Made by a program: the position numbers and the translations under genes. 10,294 nucleotides of DNA from Thermodesulfovibrio sp. (lineage in GTDB: Bacteria > Nitrospirota > Thermodesulfovibrionia > Thermodesulfovibrionales > JdFR-85): NCBI GenBank assembly GCA_027016675.1, contig JALUSH010000161.1:1-10294 (forward strand), read 5' to 3'. The notes below the pieces were generated by a model. The model was not told the origin of the DNA. It did no database searches and saw nothing but the letters and a program-made list of their open reading frames with translations. Positions 5,295 to 10,294 of the stretch are shown piece by piece (positions within the stretch are counted from its first letter, which is position 1; the number at the start of each line of letters is the position of its first letter).

Positions 5295-6605
5295 ATGGAT
5301 ATATCAAGATTTAAAATTATACTGATCTTTCTGAGTCTGTTTATAATACTTCCCATAGGCTGTACAAAAAAAGAGACAGGCGGGAAAACAATACTTCATT
5401 TCGTTACCTGGAAGCCCAATGTTCCAGGGGTATGGGATGAGATCATCAACACCTTTGAACAGGAACATCCTGATATAAAGATTGTTCGTGAAATAGGCCC
5501 TCATTCTTCAACTGCCTTTCATGATATGCTGACACAGAAGTTGAAGAACAAAAGCAAGGATGTTGATGTCTTTCTTATGGATGTCATATGGCCACCTGAA
5601 TTCGCCTCTGCGGGATGGGCAATGAGGCTTGATAAGCTTTTCCCTGAAAAAGAGAGAAGGAAATTTCTTGAGAGCACCATCCTTGCCAATACATATAAGG
5701 GACACATATATGGCATACCCCTTTTTATTGATAGTGGGCTCCTTTATTACAGAAAAGACCTCCTTCAAAAATATGGATACGCTCCACCTGAAACATGGCC
5801 GGAGCTGGTGAAAATCGCTGAGCATATAACGAAAGAAGAGACCCGACAGGGCAATACAATCTATGGGTATTCAGGTCAGTTCAAACAATATGAGGGGCTT
5901 GTATGTGATATGATGGAATTCATACTTAGTAATGGCGGCTTTATCTTGGATCCAGACACTGGCAAGGTGGGCTTAACAGATAACAGAACACTTGAAGCCA
6001 TAGCCTTTGTAAGAGATCAGATTATAGGACGTATTGCTCCAAGAGGAGTGCTGACATATCAGGAGCCAGAGTCACTTGCTCTGTTTACCCAGGGCAAGGC
6101 GGTGTTTCATAGAAACTGGCCCTATGCATGGAAGATATCAAATGATCCTGCAAAATCAAAGATAGTTGGTAGGGTTGGCATTGCAAGACTTCCCCATTTC
6201 CCTGGTGGCAGAAGCTTTTCCACTCTTGGTGGCTGGCAGGTTGGTATAAGTGCCTATACTGACAAAAGGGATGCTGCATGGACCTTTGCTAAATACCTTT
6301 CGAGTGAGCGGGTTCAGAAGCTTATTGCCCTGAAGGCAGGAAAGGCTCCTACAAGAAAGAAGCTCTATTCTGATCCCGATATACTGAACGCAAACCCCCA
6401 GTTTGAGTACATGAAGGATGTCTTTCTCACATCATACCCAAGACCACGGACTCCCCTTTATCCTTCCATATCAAATATTCTTCAGAGATTCTTCAGCAGG
6501 GCCATATCTAATCCTACAACGCCACTCAAAAACTATGCCATCGAGGCTGAAAAAGAAATTGAAAGAGTACTGTCTCTTCAGTTAGAATTAGAAAACTCCA
6601 AATAA
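5295..6605 (+). CDS. ABC-type sugar solute-binding lipoprotein (family 1), orphan
   Basis: This 436-residue extracellular solute-binding protein belongs to the carbohydrate (CUT1) group. Residues 1-22 are a signal peptide ending LPIGC, making Cys23 the likely lipidated residue; proline at -3 is unusual for a lipobox. Segments recalling trehalose/maltose-binding proteins are FLMDVIWPPEFASAGW, GIPLFIDSGLLYYRKDLL, KQYEG at 197-201, PGGRSFSTLGGWQ ending near 315, and a late PTRKKLY. Family members normally deliver sugar to two MalF/MalG-type permeases and an ATPase, but none is encoded here; a spermidine-synthase paralogue follows after 14 bp instead. The ligand is therefore open, since a sugar is known for relatives but not shown here. 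The Shine-Dalgarno sequence is weak, so coupling from the SH3b gene 14 bp upstream is plausible. Length is typical and the frame is intact. Confidence 0.87.
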   Translation: MDISRFKIILIFLSLFIILPIGCTKKETGGKTILHFVTWKPNVPGVWDEIINTFEQEHPDIKIVREIGPHSSTAFHDMLTQKLKNKSKDVDVFLMDVIWPPEFASAGWAMRLDKLFPEKERRKFLESTILANTYKGHIYGIPLFIDSGLLYYRKDLLQKYGYAPPETWPELVKIAEHITKEETRQGNTIYGYSGQFKQYEGLVCDMMEFILSNGGFILDPDTGKVGLTDNRTLEAIAFVRDQIIGRIAPRGVLTYQEPESLALFTQGKAVFHRNWPYAWKISNDPAKSKIVGRVGIARLPHFPGGRSFSTLGGWQVGISAYTDKRDAAWTFAKYLSSERVQKLIALKAGKAPTRKKLYSDPDILNANPQFEYMKDVFLTSYPRPRTPLYPSISNILQRFFSRAISNPTTPLKNYAIEAEKEIERVLSLQLELENSK

Positions 6606-6619
6606 ATCAGGAGGCTGAG

Positions 6620-7456
6620 ATGATAAAGTTCTTTGAAAAAGACCCCTATGCTCCAATACAGTATGTCTATGATGTTGACAGGATTCTCTACAAGGGAAAG
6701 AGCCAGTATCAGGAAATTCTGGTATTCGAGAATGAGTATTTCGGCAAAATCCTTGTGCTTGACGGTGTTGTACAGCTTACAGAAAGGGATGAGTTCTTTT
6801 ATCATGAAATGCTTGTACAGGTGCTGATGCATGCACATCCCAATCCCAGGAAGGTGGTGGTAATAGGTGGCGGTGATGGGGGGGCAATCAGAGAGGTTCT
6901 AAAACATGATATAGTAGAAAGAGTGGATTTTGTAGAGATCGACAGGGAGGTCATTAATATATCCAGAGAGTTTTTCCCCACTGTTTCCTCGGCAATAGAT
7001 AACGAAAAGGTTCACATCCAGAACATGGATGGTGCTGAATTCATAAAATCCCATAAGGATGAATTCGATGTGGTGATTGTAGACTCCACAGATATCATAG
7101 GTTTTGCCAAGAGTCTCTTTACAGTGGAGTTCTTTAAATCAGCAAAAGAGGCATTAAAAGAGGATGGAATGTTTGTAACCCTTTCAGAATCCCTGCATTT
7201 TCATAAGGAGATGGTTCTCAATGTACAGGAAACTATGAAGCTTGTATTTCCTGTAGTAGACCTCTACACCGCACCTATCGCCACCTATGCAGGTAACTGG
7301 TGGACATTCTCTGCCGCATCCAACAAGCTATCCCTCCGTGATATAAGGCGGCCCTGTATTGAGGATACAAAATACTACTCTGAAGAAATCCACAGACACG
7401 CCTTCCTGCCTGACGGACTTTACAGAGCATTAATGAACAAGACACTAAAATGGTAA
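6620..7456 (+). CDS. speE: Spermidine synthase paralogue with altered active-site loop, SpeE2
   Basis: This 278-residue aminopropyltransferase-family protein is closer overall to classical bacterial SpeE than is SpeE1. It has an N-terminal beta domain (KGKSQYQEILVFEN), QLTERDEFFYHEMLV at 52-66, the nucleotide loop GGGDGG at 83-88, Glu106/Asp108, DG at 137-138 and catalytic Asp155 and Asp158 in DSTD. The following loop is unusual: the family has DSTDPxGPAxxLFT, whereas this reads DSTDIIGFAKSLFT, replacing both prolines (Ile159, Phe162) and adding Lys164. The usual Gln near 188 (VAQ-S/T-E) is Leu, and the IPTYPSGLW stretch reads IATYAGNWW. Since the aminopropyl-transfer Asp pair is kept, I infer an active enzyme with a shifted acceptor; loss of activity is possible. 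AGGAGG at 6609-6614 is 5 nt before the ATG, and the gap to the binding-protein gene is 14 bp. Confidence 0.88.
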   Translation: MIKFFEKDPYAPIQYVYDVDRILYKGKSQYQEILVFENEYFGKILVLDGVVQLTERDEFFYHEMLVQVLMHAHPNPRKVVVIGGGDGGAIREVLKHDIVERVDFVEIDREVINISREFFPTVSSAIDNEKVHIQNMDGAEFIKSHKDEFDVVIVDSTDIIGFAKSLFTVEFFKSAKEALKEDGMFVTLSESLHFHKEMVLNVQETMKLVFPVVDLYTAPIATYAGNWWTFSAASNKLSLRDIRRPCIEDTKYYSEEIHRHAFLPDGLYRALMNKTLKW

Positions 7457-7508
7457 CAGAGACCATCAAAGGCTTTTAAAGTTAAAGGAAGACATCTCTT
7501 CTCTGCTA

Positions 7509-8099
7509 TCATATTTTCAGAATAATATCAGAGAGTCTCCTCTTTGGTACATGATGCACCCCTTTTTCATCCCGCCAGTATTTTATGTCACCATCAGGGC
7601 CCACCTCTTCAATAACCACCTCTTCCCCGGGCATACCTATTGCTATAACAAGAAGTATCTCATATTGTTCTGGTAAAGACAGAACCTCTCTCAGGCGTGG
7701 CCTGTTGATAGAACCGATTATACAACCTGCTAACCCCATTGCCCGTGCCCCAAGAAGGATACTCTGAGCTGCTATGCCATGGTCACAATGAAATGTCTGT
7801 GTTATCCCTCTGTCACCCAGGATAACTATATAAGCAGAAGGCCTTTCGTCTTTTTCAGGACCAGGCCAGTCCTTCAGGTAGGCTGCCCATGAAAGACATG
7901 AGAATATCTGTTCGTTCCTTTCAGGAGTATTGGAAAGCACGTATTTGAGTGGCTGAAGATTGCCTGCCGAAGGTGAAAGCCTCGCAAGGTCAACAAACTC
8001 TTCAAGGGTTTCCATACTAATATGGTATGCCTCATAAAAACGCCTGACACTACGGTTTTTAATGATCAGATCCCTGATTATTTTTTTCATATCATTCAT
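7509..8099 (-). CDS. Nitroreductase-family FMN-dependent oxidoreductase
   Basis: This is a 196-residue nitroreductase-fold protein, presumably a cytoplasmic flavoenzyme using NAD(P)H. Family signatures are the N-terminal basic FMN-phosphate motif NRSVRRF (15-21), SPSAGNLQP (42-50), the helix GIAAQSILLGARAMGLAGC (108-126) followed by IIGS, and IAIGMPGE near the C terminus. The tail, with KYWRDEKGVHHVPKR, is typical of an uncharacterised subgroup common in anaerobes. The substrate cannot be deduced. The ATG at 8099 has AGGAGG at 8105-8110 with 5-nt spacing. It lies 19 bp after malQ on the same strand, so it is probably expressed from the malQ promoter. It converges with speE2 across a 52-bp gap in which I see no convincing terminator. 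Confidence 0.88.
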   Translation of the reverse strand: MNDMKKIIRDLIIKNRSVRRFYEAYHISMETLEEFVDLARLSPSAGNLQPLKYVLSNTPERNEQIFSCLSWAAYLKDWPGPEKDERPSAYIVILGDRGITQTFHCDHGIAAQSILLGARAMGLAGCIIGSINRPRLREVLSLPEQYEILLVIAIGMPGEEVVIEEVGPDGDIKYWRDEKGVHHVPKRRLSDIILKI

Positions 8100-8118
8100 T
8101 GAGTCCTCCTGTATAACC

Positions 8119-9618
8119 TCAAATTCGATTATAGATTGTGGTCATCTTCAATAGTCTTTCCCTTATACTGTCTGATACCATGTCCCTTTTAAGCCTCCAT
8201 TGCCAGTTACCCCGTTTAGTTGATGGCCGATTCATGCGGGCACTTTCATCAAGCCCGAGTATATCCTGCATTGGTATTATTACAGCCCTCGCAACAGACA
8301 TCATGGCAAGTCTTATCAGTTCCCAGTGGACAGTCTCCTCTGTAACTTCTCTGCCAAGATAATCAATGAGCCTCTGTCTGGCCTCTGGAGTGGCTTCATT
8401 TCTGAACCAGCCTACTGCTGTGTTATTGTCATGGGTTCCAGTATATACTATGAAATTCTCCTTATAGTTGTGTGGTAGATAGGGATGTGCTGGGTTGTCA
8501 TCTCCAAAAGCAAAAAGAAGTATCTTCATACCTGGAAACCCAAAATGTTCTATTACCTCCACTACGTCAGGGGTAATAACTCCCAGATCCTCTGCAATTA
8601 ATGGAAGGGCACCAAAGTGCTTCAGGAGTTTTGAAAAGAAATCCCTTGCAGGCGCCTTCACCCATTGTCCATTTATTGCAGTCTTCTCACCAGCCCTAAC
8701 CTGCCAGTAGCCAACAAAACCACGGAAATGGTCAACCCTGAAAAGGTCAAAAAGTTCAAGATTGTGTCCTATCCTGTCTATCCACCATCTGTAACCGGTT
8801 TCTTTCAGGTAGTTCCAATTGTACAGAGGATTACCCCACAACTGACCTGTGGAGCTGAAATAATCAGGGGGCACCCCGGCAACAAAGAGAGGTCTCTTTT
8901 CCTTGTTCAGTTGAAATATCTCAGGATGTGACCATACATCAACACTGTCATAGTGTACATAAATGGGAATATCACCCATTATTCTGATACCTTTTTCATT
9001 ACAGTAGTTCCTCAGCCTCTTCCATTGTTTATAAAAGAGGTACTGAAAAAAGGATTCCATCAAAATAGGTTCTTGTAGCAGATTTCTGTACCTCTGAACT
9101 GCCTCCTCTTCTCTATTTCTTATATCCTCTGGCCATTCAATCCACACCCGGCCATTAAAATATTCTTTCAATGCAACGAAGAGCGTATAATCATTCAGCC
9201 AATAGGCATTGTTTTTCACAAAGACCTGAAAATTACTATCCTCGGTAAGTCTACCCTTCACATTATGATATGCTTTTTTTAACAGTTGCATCTTATATTT
9301 AGATACCTCTTTATACTCTACCCTTTCATCAGAAAAGTGTGGAGGCTCCAGGATATCATCCTCTTCTATATAGCCTTCCTGTAAGAGCATGTCAGGACTT
9401 ATAAGCAGTGGATTTCCTGCAAAGGCAGAAATGCTGTTATAAGGGGAATTACCATGAACCGTTAGAGTTGGATTCAGGGGAAGTATCTGCCACAAGGACT
9501 GCCCTGTCTTCTGAAGAAAATCAGCAAACCAGTAAGCACCATCTCCAAAGTCGCCTATGCCATATCTTGATGGTAAGGATGTAATGTGTAAAAGTATACC
9601 ACTTTGTCTCTTTTTCAT
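8119..9618 (-). CDS. malQ: 4-alpha-glucanotransferase (amylomaltase, GH77)
   Basis: It disproportionates malto-oligosaccharides, moving alpha-1,4-glucan segments and releasing glucose in cytoplasmic glycogen/maltodextrin metabolism. At 499 residues it matches the short, Thermus-type amylomaltases (500) rather than the longer E. coli MalQ. The N-terminal GILLHITSLPSRYGIGDFG and the SPYNSISAFAGNP segment are typical. The catalytic set is complete: nucleophile Asp296 in FRVDHFRG, acid/base Glu343 in IAEDLG and transition-state Asp397 in YTGTHDNNT, each close to Thermus Asp293, Glu340 and Asp395. DIPIYV (216-221) is also conserved. ATG 9618 is preceded by AGGGGG at 9621-9626 only 2 nt away, a tight spacing, but the N terminus aligns with the family there. 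A promoter is visible at 9635-9663. The nitroreductase gene is downstream in the same operon. Confidence 0.96.
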   Translation of the reverse strand: MKKRQSGILLHITSLPSRYGIGDFGDGAYWFADFLQKTGQSLWQILPLNPTLTVHGNSPYNSISAFAGNPLLISPDMLLQEGYIEEDDILEPPHFSDERVEYKEVSKYKMQLLKKAYHNVKGRLTEDSNFQVFVKNNAYWLNDYTLFVALKEYFNGRVWIEWPEDIRNREEEAVQRYRNLLQEPILMESFFQYLFYKQWKRLRNYCNEKGIRIMGDIPIYVHYDSVDVWSHPEIFQLNKEKRPLFVAGVPPDYFSSTGQLWGNPLYNWNYLKETGYRWWIDRIGHNLELFDLFRVDHFRGFVGYWQVRAGEKTAINGQWVKAPARDFFSKLLKHFGALPLIAEDLGVITPDVVEVIEHFGFPGMKILLFAFGDDNPAHPYLPHNYKENFIVYTGTHDNNTAVGWFRNEATPEARQRLIDYLGREVTEETVHWELIRLAMMSVARAVIIPMQDILGLDESARMNRPSTKRGNWQWRLKRDMVSDSIRERLLKMTTIYNRI

Positions 9619-9634
9619 TTCCCCCTATTTTCTC

Positions 9635-9663
9635 ATTATCTCTCTTTTTTCACTTCCTCTCAA
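9635..9663 (-). promoter_or_regulatory. Probable malQ promoter
   Basis: On the minus strand TTGAGA (9663-9658) and GATAAT (9640-9635) are separated by exactly 17 nt; each matches five of six sigma-70 consensus bases. Transcription would start near 9628, leaving a leader of about 10 nt that contains the AGGGGG ahead of malQ. The -35 box overlaps one arm of the inverted repeat at 9662-9719. Confidence 0.5.
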
Positions 9664-9719
9664 ATCCAGTTACAACTAAAAGCAACAATACCCTCCTCCT
9701 AAACCTTTTTGCTGGATTT
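9662..9719. repeat. Inverted repeat between malQ and the upstream gene
   Basis: AAATCCAG (9662-9669) and CTGGATTT (9712-9719) are perfect 8-bp inverted repeats 42 bp apart. As minus-strand RNA an inner stem, CAAAAAG with CTTTTAG (one mismatch), can stack on them across a 6-nt bulge. The resulting loop contains AGGAGGAGGG (9691-9700), an excellent Shine-Dalgarno sequence with no annotated gene after it. It lacks a T-run on the minus strand, so it is not an ordinary terminator for the gene ending at 9750. Confidence 0.4.
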
Positions 9720-9749
9720 TTATATTGCTTCGGAAATCTCACTTCTTGT

Positions 9750-10292
9750 TTAATCACCCCATATCCAGCCTTCATCTCCTTCGTTCTCTATCTGCCTTTC
9801 CACAGAAGGCCTGAGATCAATATACACGATTATTCTGTTCCCTTTCTCAAAGTAATTAACAACCAGAACATCCATGGAACCATAACGAAGTGGATTATAA
9901 AAGGGTCTGAGTTCATAGCCTAATGTGTTGTCATGATCATCGACGATCCTTTTCAATTCATATCTTACGAAAGAAGGATGATCCTTTATAAATGACACTC
10001 CATAATGAAGTGCATCTTTCAATGACATCTCTAACTTCTCAGTATAAACATAATCAGGTGCATAGGGTTCAATAGTGAATCCATCACCTTCCAGATCTAA
10101 AATAGCAAGTGTCTCCAGATCGTCAAGATAATTGCCACCATAAAGTATTAGTCTGAAGGTATTAGACTTAACTTCATGTGGTTTATTGATTGCAACGGTT
10201 TTTATTTCGCCAGCATAAAGTAAAGAACTGCATAATAAAATCAAGATTGTATAAATAAGCAAAATATATCTCATACCATATTTTAACATCAT
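9750..10292 (-). CDS. Hypothetical secreted protein, start possibly outside the window
   Basis: I do not recognise this family. The visible 180 residues begin with a signal peptide (MRYILLIYTILILLCSSLLYAG, cut likely after Ala27), so the product is exported. Cys21 is not in a good lipobox. The mature part is acidic and of mixed alpha/beta composition, with no transmembrane segment, repeats or recognisable catalytic motif. It ends in a strongly acidic tail, IENEGDEGWIWGD. Two ATG codons lie at 10292 and 10289, and Met7 at 10274 is a third choice; the ribosome-binding region would fall past the edge, so the start is undecided. The stop is followed by 131 bp before malQ. Same-strand placement with malQ is no evidence of shared function, since malQ has its own promoter. 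Confidence 0.65.
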   Translation of the reverse strand: MMLKYGMRYILLIYTILILLCSSLLYAGEIKTVAINKPHEVKSNTFRLILYGGNYLDDLETLAILDLEGDGFTIEPYAPDYVYTEKLEMSLKDALHYGVSFIKDHPSFVRYELKRIVDDHDNTLGYELRPFYNPLRYGSMDVLVVNYFEKGNRIIVYIDLRPSVERQIENEGDEGWIWGD

Positions 10293-10294
10293 TA

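Noticed and set aside
7457..7505. CAGAGA ... TCTCTG inverted repeat between speE2 and the nitroreductase gene as a bidirectional terminator
   Set aside because: Only 6 bp with a 37-base loop and no T-run on either side; no better than chance.

Overview
The window is a bacterial chromosomal segment of moderately AT-rich DNA. Its coding style favours AGA/AGG arginine and ATA isoleucine codons, and at least one start codon is TTG. Its gene set is a succinate dehydrogenase/fumarate reductase catalytic pair, a Thermotoga-type small SpeD, a Thermus/thermospermine-type aminopropyltransferase, a bacteriohemerythrin and a Thermus-type amylomaltase. This suggests an anaerobic or microaerophilic, possibly thermophilic, deep-branching bacterium. 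Nitrospirota (Thermodesulfovibrio-like) is my best guess from style alone, not a demonstrated placement. I see no phage genes, transposase, CRISPR array, tRNA or rRNA; this is mostly a housekeeping region.

Layout. (1) Positions 1-105 are a leader with a perfect 14-bp palindrome, followed by sdhA (106-1845) and sdhB (1848-2555, TTG start) on the + strand. (2) A minus-strand polyamine operon, speD (start about 3845) overlapping speE1 (2558-3463), runs tail-to-tail into sdhB with only 2 bp between the stop codons. (3) A minus-strand bacteriohemerythrin gene (3973-4383) has a near-consensus sigma-70 promoter at 4420-4448. (4) A 447-bp gene-free divergent region (4384-4830) contains a striking nested palindrome (4520-4654) that would fold as a multi-branched structure, plus a short sequence shared with the window's first bases. 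(5) A compact + strand operon with 14-bp gaps holds a secreted double-SH3b protein (4831-5280), an orphan lipoprotein sugar-type solute-binding protein (5295-6605) and a second, divergent spermidine-synthase paralogue, speE2 (6620-7456). (6) A minus-strand operon has malQ (8119-9618) followed 19 bp later by a nitroreductase-family gene (7509-8099). (7) An unrecognised secreted protein (9750-10292, minus) touches the window edge.

How the genes work together. SdhAB is the soluble catalytic part of complex II; no membrane anchor is visible here. SpeD makes decarboxylated S-adenosylmethionine, the aminopropyl donor that both SpeE1 and SpeE2 would use. One donor enzyme with two quite different aminopropyltransferases suggests that more than one polyamine is made. 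The solute-binding protein resembles trehalose/maltose-binding proteins, and MalQ nearby processes malto-oligosaccharides, but no permease is present and the two lie in different operons. The best candidates for something new are the 4520-4654 structured element and the SH3b / binding protein / divergent SpeE operon.
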